A DNA stretch of 64,000 nucleotides, taken from NCBI GenBank assembly GCA_963703125.1, contig OY969790.1:1550001-1614000 (forward strand). The letters are read 5' to 3'. Below, one piece after another: positions 37,865-45,729 of the stretch. The notes under the pieces were generated by a model that was given only the letters and a program-made list of their open reading frames with translations, searched no databases and was not told the DNA's origin. This DNA comes from MFD04716-140 sp963703125. Its GTDB lineage: Bacteria; Bacteroidota; Bacteroidia; Flavobacteriales; Flavobacteriaceae. The stretch's first letter is position 1, and each line of letters opens with the position of its first letter. The position numbers and the translations under genes were made by a program.

Positions 37865-39694
37865 ATGCACCTGATGGCGTTTCCGTCCCTTAAAGAAATT
37901 TTCGATAAAGCACAGGTTGCTTTTAGGCGTTTTCCGATTACCTTGATTTGGGCGGTTTTGGGCAGTTTTTATTGTATCTATCAAATCGGGAACGATGCCA
38001 ATGATTTTTTCAATCAACAGCTAAACGTTCTATTGACCCTTGTTTTAGGGGTAAGTTGGCTCATCGGAATCCGATTTTACATCGAACAACGCAAAAATCC
38101 CGAAAAATGGTGGTGGTTGAAACTGGTCATTGTTTCGCTATTGATTTGGTTCTATTGGCATCTTCCCCATACGAATAGAATTGAGAACAACCCAACGTTC
38201 TTAGGTCGCTTTTTCCTTTACCTCCTCGCAGGCCATTTATTCGTTCTCTTTGTGCCGTTTATCAAGACATGGGACAACGCGACCTATTGGTATTATCTCA
38301 AGACCATCGGTTTTGCCATTGTACGCAGTGCCCTCTTTTCGGGAGTGCTCTACCTTGGTCTTGTCTTTGCCCTGCTCGCGATCCAAGCACTGTTTGAAAC
38401 GAGTATCCCTGGCGAGCGGTACGGACAGTTGTTTATCTTTTGCCTGGGTATTGTGAACACCTGGATCTACTTGTCGGACTTTCCCAAAGAAAATGAAAAA
38501 GATTTGGCCGTTCAGTTCAATAAGGCCTTGGAAGTATTCGTGAAATATATCCTGATCCCCTTGGTACTTCTGTATATTGCCATTCTCTATGCCTATGGTT
38601 TCAAGATTCTTTGGCAATGGGAGCTTCCTCAAGGTTGGGTCTCCTATTTGGTAACCGCCCTGGCACTTTTGGGCTTTGTAGTACAGGTAATCATCAATCC
38701 GGTTCAAAAAACCATAAAATCATGGACGATCAACTTTTTTCATCCGTGGTTCTATATGCTATTGCTACCACTCATAATTCTGTTATTTATAGCCATTTTT
38801 AGGCGCATCGGGGATTATGGCATAACCGAGAACCGGTATTTTGTATGGGTCGCAGCGTTATGGATTTTGGGCATTTCGTTGTATCTATTATTCTCTAAGG
38901 GGAAAAAGTTAAAAGTTTTGCCCATATCGCTATTCAGCTTGGCCCTGTTGTCAAGTTTTGGGCCTTGGGGCGCGTTTACGGTATCAAAAAATAGTCAAAT
39001 AAGTCAGTTCAGCAAGGTGTTCAAAACCGTTAAATCAAAGCAAAACTTGGCCAGTTTTAATGAATACGAACAATTGAAATCTATTTTGGATTATCTCGAT
39101 GACCGCGAATCGCTTTCTGCCTTGGATGGGGTTACAGGGCTGGCTATGGAAACTGCCCTTAAGGACACCTCCGATGCAGGTATCAAGTCCCATGGATATT
39201 TGGATGTCTCAAAAATTTTAGATTCCCTGGGAATAAGGCGCGACCCGAACGAAGTAGGCCCAAATGAATCCATGTATGGCAATCACTATAGTTATTATGG
39301 AAATAATAACGGCATACGCAACTACCATATTGAAGGCTTCCATTACATGGCACCGATTACGTTTAATAGTTATAGTACAATGGCGTTGCAAATTGGTACG
39401 TTTGATGTGCATTTTAATAAGGCGGATTTGGAAATTTACCTTTCCGACAAAAAAGAAAATGCCAGAATATTGCAAATACCCCTAAGGGAAAGGTTGCTTG
39501 ATCTGACCAAACATGGAAGCGATCTGAGTAAGTTGGACGAAAAGGAACTGACCCTCGAATCTAAAAATAAGGGTATTATGGTAAAACTAATCTTTACGGA
39601 CCTCAGCTTTAACATACAAAAAGATTCCGTAACCATTGACCATGCCAATGCCTATATGTTATTAAAGCAAGACCCGCATGATACAGAAAATTAA
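37865..39694 (+). CDS. DUF4153-family multi-pass membrane protein
   Basis: About 609 residues from the ATG at 37865 (the open frame starts at 37766, but the upstream part lacks a membrane start). About ten hydrophobic helices occupy residues 20-380, followed by a soluble C-terminal region of about 230 residues (ISQFSKVFKTVKSKQNLASF, ILDYLDDRESLSALDGVTGL). The layout and motifs such as YLGLVFALLAIQALFETSIP fit DUF4153. Function is unknown. It overlaps the exonuclease gene by 17 bp. Confidence 0.78.
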   Translation: MHLMAFPSLKEIFDKAQVAFRRFPITLIWAVLGSFYCIYQIGNDANDFFNQQLNVLLTLVLGVSWLIGIRFYIEQRKNPEKWWWLKLVIVSLLIWFYWHLPHTNRIENNPTFLGRFFLYLLAGHLFVLFVPFIKTWDNATYWYYLKTIGFAIVRSALFSGVLYLGLVFALLAIQALFETSIPGERYGQLFIFCLGIVNTWIYLSDFPKENEKDLAVQFNKALEVFVKYILIPLVLLYIAILYAYGFKILWQWELPQGWVSYLVTALALLGFVVQVIINPVQKTIKSWTINFFHPWFYMLLLPLIILLFIAIFRRIGDYGITENRYFVWVAALWILGISLYLLFSKGKKLKVLPISLFSLALLSSFGPWGAFTVSKNSQISQFSKVFKTVKSKQNLASFNEYEQLKSILDYLDDRESLSALDGVTGLAMETALKDTSDAGIKSHGYLDVSKILDSLGIRRDPNEVGPNESMYGNHYSYYGNNNGIRNYHIEGFHYMAPITFNSYSTMALQIGTFDVHFNKADLEIYLSDKKENARILQIPLRERLLDLTKHGSDLSKLDEKELTLESKNKGIMVKLIFTDLSFNIQKDSVTIDHANAYMLLKQDPHDTEN

Positions 39695-40391
39695 TTTAGA
39701 GGATATTCTATTTTTAGATATTGAAACCGTCCCGGAACAGGAGAATTTCGGGCTCCTTGATGCCACAAAAAAAGAGCTTTGGGAGCAAAAATCGCACTAC
39801 CAACGTAAAGATGAGGTAACGGCCGAGGAGTTTTATGAACGTGCCGGTATTTGGGCCGAGTTTGGTAAAATTATCTGTATTTCCGTCGGGTATTTTAATA
39901 TAAAAGGCGATTTGCGCGAATTTAGGGTAACTTCTTTTCATGGTGATGAACCCAAGTTGCTCAAAGATTTCCGCAACCTTTTGGACAGCCATTTTAGCCA
40001 TCCCAAAAAATTACTCTGCGGGCACAATGCCAAGGAATTTGATTTCCCCTACATCGCCCGTAGAATGCTCATAAATGGCATAGACATTCCCCACAAATTA
40101 AATATGTTCGGCAAAAAGCCTTGGGAGATACCGCATTTGGATACCATGGAGCTATGGAAATTTGGTGACTACAAGAACTACACTTCCTTAAAGTTAATGG
40201 CGAATGTCCTGGGCATCCCCTCCCCGAAGGCCGACATTGACGGTAGCATGGTTCGCGAAGTTTATTATAAAGAAAAAGACCTAGATCGCATCATAACCTA
40301 TTGTGAATTGGATGTTGTGACCACTGCACAAGTGTTTTTGAGGTTGCGGAACGACGGTTTGTTACATGAAAATGAAATTAAGAAGGTATAA
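39678..40391 (+). CDS. Predicted 3'-5' exonuclease (PolB-exonuclease-like, DEDDy)
   Basis: A 237-residue RNase H-fold protein. Acidic motif I is DIETVP (Asp14, Glu16), motif II lies in CGHNAKEFDFPYIARRML, and motif III is ITYCELDVVTTAQVFLR with the Tyr-x3-Asp spacing of the DEDDy class. It resembles the stand-alone PolB-like exonucleases of Bacteroidota. It is the last clearly core gene before the accessory island. Confidence 0.85.
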   Translation: MIQKINLEDILFLDIETVPEQENFGLLDATKKELWEQKSHYQRKDEVTAEEFYERAGIWAEFGKIICISVGYFNIKGDLREFRVTSFHGDEPKLLKDFRNLLDSHFSHPKKLLCGHNAKEFDFPYIARRMLINGIDIPHKLNMFGKKPWEIPHLDTMELWKFGDYKNYTSLKLMANVLGIPSPKADIDGSMVREVYYKEKDLDRIITYCELDVVTTAQVFLRLRNDGLLHENEIKKV

Positions 40392-40498
40392 ACAAAAGAT
40401 CTGAAACCGATCGTTTATATGCCAAATTGGGGGTATAAAGATGTATTTTACGTTGATATAAACAAGTTGGCAAATAGCGAAAATAAACAATTGCAGAT

Positions 40499-40935
40499 AT
40501 GAAAATAAAATTCAAGAAAAAAGACTACATGTGTATTTAATCCTCGGATTAGTTTGGATTGGACTTGGAATTTTAAGCGTAGTAACCGACGATAAAATTC
40601 GTTGGACTGATTACGGGTATTTGGTTATGGGAATTTTATACATTGGACATTATCTCCATGATTTGACAAATCAATATCTGACCATCGAAAACGGAACGAT
40701 TCAAAAAAATGGACTTTACGGATTTGGAAAGAAAATAAAGCTGAACGAAATAAACTGGATTAAAAAATTTGCTGGAGATTATACGCTAAAAACGGAACAG
40801 AGTGAATTGAAAATCAACACGGAATTGATAGACAAGGTTTCGCTGACCGAACTGAACAAAATATTGGCTGAACTGAATTTGACACCTGACAAAACGCCAT
40901 TTGCTAACAACGGTAACCGTTGCACAAGCCTCTGA
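40499..40935 (+). pseudogene. PH-like small membrane protein of cassette 1, reading frame disrupted near the start
   Basis: The ATG at 40499 begins MKIKFKKKDYM but hits a stop after 13 codons. A second frame from a GTG at 40531 gives YLILGLVWIGLGILSVVTDD, two transmembrane helices, then a soluble beta-rich region (LTIENGTIQKNGLYGFGKKI) to 40935. The two join naturally if one base is missing or two are extra around 40529, which suggests a disrupted gene. The GTG start could also be real. The C-terminal residues NNGNRCTSL are encoded by repeat R1, so the original stop may have been lost. Confidence 0.55.
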
Positions 40936-41110
40936 TTGGCCACATAATGGATTAACATGAGCCCTTCTACGGGGCTTTTTTCTTATCCGTTCAGAATTGG
41001 AAAGGCAAATTTTGAGGCTTTATAGAAGGGCCGAACAGGTGCTGAAGAACACTTTTAAGTGTTTTTGCCAAAGCAATTTTCCCCGCCCCTTTGGAAATCC
41101 GTCCCAACGA
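40901..41110 (+). repeat. Repeat R1: attC-like element, 3' arm missing
   Basis: Starts with GCTAAC then the shared arm AACGGTAACCGTTGCACAAG, a terminator hairpin, and the conserved internal sequence found in R2 and R4 up to about 41105 (CCTTTGGAAATCCGTCCC). The shared 3' arm (ATTTTGCTATATTTCCATAA onward) is absent. On the minus strand it encodes a transposase-like tail ending LFGPSIKPQNLPFQF. The next 240 bp up to 41350 hold no gene and no recognisable rest of the repeat. Confidence 0.65.
40959..40982 (+). terminator. Terminator inside R1
   Basis: AGCCC and GGGCT form a short GC stem around TTCTACG, followed by a run of T. The same hairpin recurs near the 5' end of R2, R3 and R4, so each cassette gene brings its own terminator. 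Confidence 0.6.
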
Positions 41111-41285
41111 CCTGCCAAACCAAATTGCCCATCGGGCCGTTGGGCGCGGCAGCTTAAAGAACGTCCTTGCAACAATTAAAATCCCGAACGAAAAGCAAAT
41201 TAATCTCTTCTTTCAAAAAATTTTCTGACTGATTATCAATGACTTTCTACATAATCAGAAATAAATTCTCAAAATAATTTGTATA

Positions 41286-41308
41286 GTAAGGATTCCTAAC
41301 TATATTTA
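41286..41308 (+). promoter_or_regulatory. Predicted MarR operator A with -7-like box
   Basis: GTAAGGATTCCTAAC is an imperfect palindrome shared with sites at 41601 and 42421. It abuts TATATTTA, one base from the TAnnTTTG -7 consensus, 43 bp before the thioredoxin-like gene. Placement over the promoter suggests repression by the MarR protein of the same module. Confidence 0.55.
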
Positions 41309-41350
41309 CATCGGCAATAATGCCAAAACAAAATTTTAAACATTAATCGA

Positions 41351-41584
41351 ATGGCAAAATCAATTTTCTATCACGCAGGATGTCCAGTATGCGTGAGTGC
41401 AGAGCACGACATCGTTAATCTAATTGGTGCAAGCAATGTAGAACTCGTTCACATTGGCGAAGACCGTAACCGTATTTCAGAAGCTGAAAAAGCGGGTGTG
41501 AAATCTGTTCCAGCATTGCTAACACCAAACGGAAATGTATTGCACATCAACTTTGGTGCGTCTATGGCGGACGTAAAAGGCTAA
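41351..41584 (+). CDS. Small thioredoxin/glutaredoxin-like protein
   Basis: A 77-residue protein with a CxxC active site at Cys11-Pro-Val-Cys14 in YHAGCPVCVSAEHD and a cis-Pro-like segment KSVPALLTPNG. Size and pattern fit glutaredoxin-like or thioredoxin-like reductases. No signal peptide, so cytoplasmic. It is the first gene of a four-gene module in which every product carries a CxxC motif and each promoter region carries the same palindrome. Confidence 0.8.
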   Translation: MAKSIFYHAGCPVCVSAEHDIVNLIGASNVELVHIGEDRNRISEAEKAGVKSVPALLTPNGNVLHINFGASMADVKG

Positions 41585-41600
41585 AAAATTTCTCTTTAAA

Positions 41601-41637
41601 AGTTAGGAGTCCTAATTTATATAAGGACTTCTAACTT
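41601..41637 (+). promoter_or_regulatory. Predicted MarR operator B, two tandem palindromes
   Basis: AGTTAGGAGTCCTAATT (41601-41617) and ATAAGGACTTCTAACTT (41621-41637) share the consensus AGTTAGGAnTCCTAACT. Their centres are about 20 bp apart, placing them on the same face of the helix, in the gap before the secreted protein gene. Confidence 0.6.
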
Positions 41638-41664
41638 AATTTTTAACCATTAAAATTTAAAAAA

Positions 41665-42402
41665 ATGAAACAATTATTTCTTCTTCTCGGGCTTTCGCTT
41701 TTCGCAGTTCAAAGCTATGCTTGCGACAAATGCGGAAACTACAACAATGACGATTTCCAAATTAAAAGTGTGAGCGTAAAACACTCTGCTGACATTGCGG
41801 CTACCATTTGGGAAATTACCGTAAAAGGAACAGCAGGAAAAACAACTCCAACACCAGCAGGTCAACTTAATGGAGCACCCGTTTTAGGCTACGTATTTCC
41901 AACTTCCTTGAAACCAACGGACGTTGGGTTTGGTGATACCGAAGGCATAGTGGCTCTTGCCCTTACTTCACATCCTGACTTTGACGACACACCGCTTTGG
42001 GATGAAAACACAGACCGCAACTTTGCCAATGATGGTACTATTTGGCATCCGCATTGGGTAATTTTAACCGAAGACAAACGTGTGGAAGGTGGTTTGGCAG
42101 TAAAACAATTTGACCCAAAAGACACGAGTGTGATTTTACCACCAACCAATCCCGGAATGCCAATGTATATGGATTCACCAGGTTTTCAGGTCATCACAAA
42201 AGGAAATAATATAAAAGTGGTTGTTCCCGATTATCGAATGAACAACAAGACGGATTTTTCTTATGACGGAGTTGCAGCTTATATGCAAGTGAATACAGGC
42301 GGAGAAGGTGGACACGGTGGCGGAGACAAACCTATGCTTGGTGTTTACAAAGTGTATTCAGTAGCAAGTGGAGATTTGTCGCTACCCTATAAAGTCAAAT
42401 AA
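41665..42402 (+). CDS. Secreted protein of unknown function with CxxC
   Basis: A 245-residue exported protein: signal peptide MKQLFLLLGLSLFAVQSYA directly followed by CDKCG (Cys20, Cys23). The mature part includes GTIWHPHWVILTEDKRV and a His/Gly-rich stretch GGEGGHGGGDKP that could bind metal. No family is recognised. The position of Cys20 right after an A could also make it a lipoprotein, although the signal lacks a strong lipobox. It belongs to the redox module controlled by the predicted MarR sites. Confidence 0.75.
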   Translation: MKQLFLLLGLSLFAVQSYACDKCGNYNNDDFQIKSVSVKHSADIAATIWEITVKGTAGKTTPTPAGQLNGAPVLGYVFPTSLKPTDVGFGDTEGIVALALTSHPDFDDTPLWDENTDRNFANDGTIWHPHWVILTEDKRVEGGLAVKQFDPKDTSVILPPTNPGMPMYMDSPGFQVITKGNNIKVVVPDYRMNNKTDFSYDGVAAYMQVNTGGEGGHGGGDKPMLGVYKVYSVASGDLSLPYKVK

Positions 42403-42420
42403 TATTTTTTCGCCCTGTAA

Positions 42421-42440
42421 AGTTAGGATTCCTATCTTTG
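42421..42440 (+). promoter_or_regulatory. Predicted MarR operator C overlapping a -7 box
   Basis: AGTTAGGATTCCTATCT overlaps TATCTTTG (42433-42440), a perfect TAnnTTTG box, 31 bp before the DUF2024 gene. Binding here would block the promoter of the DUF2024-marR pair, implying autoregulation. Confidence 0.6.
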
Positions 42441-42471
42441 CAGGGCTTTATTTGTCATCAAAAAAACAGAA

Positions 42472-42735
42472 ATGAAAGTAGCAGTTTGGGACACCTATGT
42501 AACAAAAAAAGACGGTAACGTGAGGCACTTTGACATTATAGCACCCGAAGAAATTAAAGATACAACCGTAATTTACAGTTATGGTAGAGATTATTTAAAA
42601 ACCAAAGGACAAGACGGACCACCCTTAACATCAAAAGAATGTAGCTTTTGCCACATTGAGACCGTGAGACCTCTATGGGAAGCAGAGATAAAACAAAAGG
42701 GATATTTTATTATCGAAATGGAAAATTGTACATAA
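42472..42735 (+). CDS. DUF2024 family protein
   Basis: An 87-residue protein opening MKVAVWDTYVTKKDGNVRHF, the typical DUF2024 start, with Cys57-x2-Cys60 in KECSFCHIETV. Function is unknown. Its stop is immediately followed by the marR start (no gap), so both are made from the same transcript under operator C. Confidence 0.8.
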   Translation: MKVAVWDTYVTKKDGNVRHFDIIAPEEIKDTTVIYSYGRDYLKTKGQDGPPLTSKECSFCHIETVRPLWEAEIKQKGYFIIEMENCT

Positions 42736-43344
42736 ATGAAACATTCATCTTTTAACCTAAACGAGCAAAACCAAAAGATTGAAAGCCGAATTGTGGTGGC
42801 TTTGGAACGAATTTCGGAAGCTTTTAGAGTCTTGCTATGGAATGAAAGTAAAGAAAACTCATTAAGTCCTATTCAAATTCAAATTTTGATTTTCATTCAC
42901 TTTCACGCCTTGGAAAAATGCAAAGTGGGTTATTTGGCTGACGAGTTCAATATGACAAAAGCTACTATTAGCGATAGCGTTAGAGTTTTACTTGCTAAGG
43001 AATTAATTGCCAAAGAAATCGACCCAGTTGACACAAGAAGCTATTCGATATCACTTACAGATGAAGGAAAAAACATAGCCCAAAAAGCATCATTCTTTGC
43101 TTCTTCAATCGAACAACCCATTGAAAAACTGATTAAAGAACAAAAAACAATAATGCTTAACGGACTATTGAAATTGATTTATGACTTAAACAAATCGGGT
43201 ATCATCACCATTCAAAGAATGTGTTTTACTTGCACTTTTTACAATGCCGATAACGGAATGCATTATTGCAATTTACTGAAAACAAAGCTTGCCGAATCTG
43301 AAATCAGAGTGGACTGTCCTGAACACGAAATGCTTACGTCATAA
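42736..43344 (+). CDS. MarR-family regulator with a C-terminal four-cysteine cluster
   Basis: A 202-residue protein. Residues about 15-150 form a MarR winged helix (YLADEFNMTKATISDSVRVL, then DPVDTRSYSISLTDEGKNIA). Beyond the usual MarR end, residues 160-197 add Cys163-x2-Cys166-x11-Cys178-x15-Cys194, which suggests an Fe-S or zinc site and so a redox or metal sensor. It probably represses the module through the AGTTAGGAnTCCTAACT palindromes. The gene ends 13 bp before repeat R2. Confidence 0.85.
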   Translation: MKHSSFNLNEQNQKIESRIVVALERISEAFRVLLWNESKENSLSPIQIQILIFIHFHALEKCKVGYLADEFNMTKATISDSVRVLLAKELIAKEIDPVDTRSYSISLTDEGKNIAQKASFFASSIEQPIEKLIKEQKTIMLNGLLKLIYDLNKSGIITIQRMCFTCTFYNADNGMHYCNLLKTKLAESEIRVDCPEHEMLTS

Positions 43345-43357
43345 AGAATAAAGGCCA

Positions 43358-43823
43358 GCTTACAACATTGGTAACCGTTGCACAAGTCTCTGATCGGGCA
43401 TATAATGGATTAACATGAGCCCTTTTACGGGGCTTTTTTCTTATCCGTTCAGAATTGGAAGGTCAATTCGCGAGGCTTTTTACAAGTTCCGAACGGTTTT
43501 TGAAGGGCACTTTTTAGGAAAGTGGACAAGGCAAGTATCCCCGCCCCACTTTTCACCCGTTTCTTTTGGAATTTCAGGTACTCCTGCCCGTGCCGTTCAG
43601 ACGGGTTTTCAGGTTGTAGGCGATGGCCGAGAGGTGCATTACTACCGCCCGTACCGAACGGTACGTTCGGGCAGGTTGTTGGCCTGTGCCATTCCCAACG
43701 TGTTGATCTTTCCCAGCACAATGAACTGGATCAAACGGCATTCCATATTCCCAGGCCATGGTTGAAGGGATTTTGCTATATTTCCATAAAAATGCGCGGA
43801 CTTCACATAGCGCGGCGTTGTAA
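43358..43823 (+). repeat. Repeat R2: long attC-like element
   Basis: Begins GCTTACAAC and ends GTTGTAA, so the outer 7 bp are complementary. The next sequence inward on each side (GTAACCGTTGCACAAG at the left; CTTCACATAGCGCGGC at the right) and GGGCATATAATGGA against the complement of TCCATAAAAATGCGC form further imperfect inverted arms. The loop carries a terminator, an antisense transposase-like tail and two GC-rich palindromes (43583-43605 and 43645-43674). Closest to R4 in content. Confidence 0.75.
43418..43439 (+). terminator. Terminator inside R2
   Basis: AGCCC and GGGGCT around TTTTAC, followed by a T run. It would end the marR transcript. Confidence 0.6.
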
Positions 43824-43868
43824 AACATACTACCAAATTTAAGCGACCAACCTAAGTTCAAAAAATAT

Positions 43869-43899
43869 TTTGAAAATAGTAACTTTTAAGTTACCTTTG
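43869..43899 (+). promoter_or_regulatory. Promoter and operator of toxin-antitoxin pair 1
   Basis: TTTG (43869-43872), a 19-bp spacer and TACCTTTG (43892-43899) form a complete Bacteroidota promoter. The perfect 16-bp palindrome GTAACTTTTAAGTTAC (43879-43894) fills the spacer and touches the -7 box, as expected for autorepression by the antitoxin. The start codon follows within 5 bp, so the transcript may be leaderless. Confidence 0.7.
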
Positions 43900-43903
43900 G
43901 GTG

Positions 43904-44248
43904 ATGGAAAAAGTAAGGGAAGTTATCCAGTATAAAGGGTATTTCGAAGAATTCTTGCTCAAACAACCGAAAAAGGTTCAGGACAAGATATTTAAAGTAA
44001 TCGAAATTATCGAGACATATGAAAGAGTTCCCTCCACTTATCTGAAAGCACTTGTCGGAACTAAAGGACTTTATGAAGCCCGAATAAAATTAGGCTCGGA
44101 CATTTGGAGAGTCTTCTGTTTTTTCGACAAAGGAAAATTGGTAATACTCTTGAACGGATTTACCAAAAAATCTCAAAAAACGCCAAAAAAAGAAATCGAC
44201 AAAGCGGTCGGACTAATGAATTCATACTATGAAGACAAAAACAAATAA
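43904..44248 (+). CDS. RelE/HigB-type (Gp49-like) toxin
   Basis: A 114-residue protein typical of the Gp49-like HigB toxins: YKGYFEEFLLKQPKKVQDKI at the start, LKALVGTKGLYEARIKLGSD and WRVFCFFDKGKLVILLNGF, then a KKSQKTPKKEIDKA tail. These act as ribosome-dependent mRNA endonucleases. A GTG three bases upstream (43901) is an alternative start. The gene overlaps the antitoxin gene by 20 bp, and toxin-first order is usual for HigBA. Confidence 0.85.
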   Translation: MEKVREVIQYKGYFEEFLLKQPKKVQDKIFKVIEIIETYERVPSTYLKALVGTKGLYEARIKLGSDIWRVFCFFDKGKLVILLNGFTKKSQKTPKKEIDKAVGLMNSYYEDKNK

Positions 44249-44540
44249 GATGGACACCAAGAGTTGGAAAGAAATCAAGGACACCGTTTATGGAAAAAAG
44301 GGAACGGAACGTAGAGACGGATTGGAAAGGGATTTTGAGTCCTTTAAAATCGGTTTGCTTTTGCGAAATGCGCGGGAAGAAAAAAACCTGACTCAAGAGC
44401 AGCTTGGTGAACTTGTGGACAAGAAACGGACTTATATTTCACGAGTAGAAAACAACGGCAGCAATCTGACCTTGAAAACGCTTTACGAAATTGTGGAAAA
44501 AGGTCTTGGCGGAAAAGTTACGATTTCAATCGAAGTATAA
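44229..44540 (+). CDS. HigA-type antitoxin with XRE HTH
   Basis: A 103-residue protein with a C-terminal XRE helix-turn-helix (LRNAREEKNLTQEQLGELVD, KKRTYISRVENNGSNLTLKT). The N-terminal half likely wraps the toxin. It probably binds the palindrome at 43879-43894. The first ATG overlaps the toxin gene; a second ATG lies at codon 8. The stop is 11 bp before the TTACAAC core of R3. Confidence 0.85.
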   Translation: MKTKTNKMDTKSWKEIKDTVYGKKGTERRDGLERDFESFKIGLLLRNAREEKNLTQEQLGELVDKKRTYISRVENNGSNLTLKTLYEIVEKGLGGKVTISIEV

Positions 44541-44551
44541 AAAAGTACGTT

Positions 44552-44990
44552 TTACAACAATAGTAATCGTTGCGCAAGCCCATAAAACCGAAAATATAGA
44601 TCGATATAAGCCCTTTTGCGAGGGCTTTTTTAATTCAGGTAAGCACCGGTCTTACCAAAACAGATCGTTGTACGGGCCAAAAATGTCCCAGAAAAACGTT
44701 CTTATAGGGAAGAAGTGTGTTGATTGGGCCTTCGCCCCGCTTTTCACTTTTTTATCGTTGAACTTCAGATATTTTTTGAGATTGTAGGCGATGGCCGCCA
44801 GGTGCTTCACTCCTGCCCGTACCGAACGATACGTTCGGGCAGGTTGTTGGCCTGGTCCGCTCCCAACGTGTTGGTCTTTCGAAGTCCCATGAACTGGGCC
44901 AAACGGAATTCCACATTCCCAGGCCACGGTTGCAAGGATTTTGCTATATTTCCATAAAATGCGCGGACCTCACATAGCGCGGAGTTAGGC
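44552..44990 (+). repeat. Repeat R3: long attC-like element
   Basis: Begins TTACAAC and ends GTTAGGC. Shares arms and terminator with the other copies but diverges in the middle. Its minus strand encodes FMGLRKTNTLGADQANN, then, after one GC-rich palindrome (44812-44843), KHLAAIAYNLKKYLKF and KKVKSGAK uninterrupted. It lacks the second palindrome found in R2 and R4. Confidence 0.72.
44608..44631 (+). terminator. Terminator inside R3
   Basis: AAGCCCT and AGGGCTT around TTTGCG with a run of T. It would end the pair 1 transcript. Confidence 0.65.
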
Positions 44991-45014
44991 ACAAGCTAAA
45001 AATAGTTCAATACA

Positions 45015-45047
45015 GTTACCATAATGGTAACTTTTTCAGTATTTTTG
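45015..45047 (+). promoter_or_regulatory. Operator and -7 box of toxin-antitoxin pair 2
   Basis: A perfect 17-bp palindrome GTTACCATAATGGTAAC (45015-45031) lies 8 bp before TATTTTTG (45040-45047), a match to TAnnTTTG. The palindrome covers the expected -33 position, so antitoxin binding would block the promoter. Confidence 0.65.
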
Positions 45048-45054
45048 TAATAAA

Positions 45055-45357
45055 TTGTATGATTTGAGAGTAATAGCGAAACGGATTTTAAGGGATTTCT
45101 GGACAAAGCATGCGGATAGTGAACAACAATTGACCGCTTGGTACAGGGAAACTGAAAAATCTGAATTTAAAAACTTGAATGAGCTAAAAATCGAGTATCC
45201 AAGCACAAGCATATTGAAGGACAATCGAATTGTTTTCAACATAAAAGGCAACCAATACCGTTTAATCGTAAAGTTTAATTTCGAGTATCAAATCTGTTGG
45301 ATTCGCTTTGTTGGTACGCATGCCGAATATGACAAAATAAATGCAAACGAAATTTAA
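45055..45357 (+). CDS. HigB-type mRNA interferase toxin (HigB_toxin family)
   Basis: A protein of about 100 residues with the family pattern RVIAKRILRDFWTKHADSEQ, LTAWYRETEKSEFKNLNELK, NRIVFNIKGNQYRLIVKFNF and WIRFVGTHAEYDKI. It belongs to a HigB family distinct from pair 1. The frame has no ATG start: TTG at 45055 or at 45064 must serve, the latter giving the family-like start (M)RVIAK. An overlapping ATG at 45059 is followed by a stop after two codons, so a one-base error is an alternative. It ends 1 bp before the antitoxin start. Confidence 0.83.
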   Translation: MYDLRVIAKRILRDFWTKHADSEQQLTAWYRETEKSEFKNLNELKIEYPSTSILKDNRIVFNIKGNQYRLIVKFNFEYQICWIRFVGTHAEYDKINANEI

Positions 45358-45358
45358 G

Positions 45359-45715
45359 ATGAAAATAGCACCTATTAGAAACGAAAAAGACTATCAGAGC
45401 GCACTAAAGCGACTCGAACTGATTTTCGATACCAAAAAAGGTAGTGAAAATGGAGACGAACTTGAAATCCTATCTATTTTAATCGACCGATACGAAAATG
45501 AAAACTTCCCAATCGGAATGCCAGACCCTATTGAGGCCATCAAATTCCGAATGGAACAAATGGGAATGAAACAAAAGGACTTAGCTGAGGTCGTGGGATT
45601 TAAAAGCAGGGTAAGCGAAATTTTGAGCAAAAAGCGCAAACTGACTTTGGACATGATAAGAAAACTTAATACGACATTGCATATTCCAACGGAAGTTTTG
45701 GTACAAGACTATTAA
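45359..45715 (+). CDS. HigA-type antitoxin with XRE HTH
   Basis: A 118-residue protein from the ATG at 45359 (MKIAPIRNEKDYQSALKRLE), followed by a C-terminal HTH (MGMKQKDLAEVVGFKSRVSE, ILSKKRKLTLDMIRKLN). This two-part layout is typical of HigA partners of the HigB_toxin family. It begins right after the toxin stop and ends 14 bp before the GCCTAAC core of R4. Confidence 0.85.
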   Translation: MKIAPIRNEKDYQSALKRLELIFDTKKGSENGDELEILSILIDRYENENFPIGMPDPIEAIKFRMEQMGMKQKDLAEVVGFKSRVSEILSKKRKLTLDMIRKLNTTLHIPTEVLVQDY

Positions 45716-45729
45716 AGAAAAAAGCCTGT

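Noticed and set aside
43449..43721. Minus-strand 90-codon frame inside R2 and the similar frame at 45820-46092 in R4
   Set aside because: They are pieces of a decayed transposase tail shifted in frame by inserted palindromes, with no start or N-terminal part; described within the repeats.
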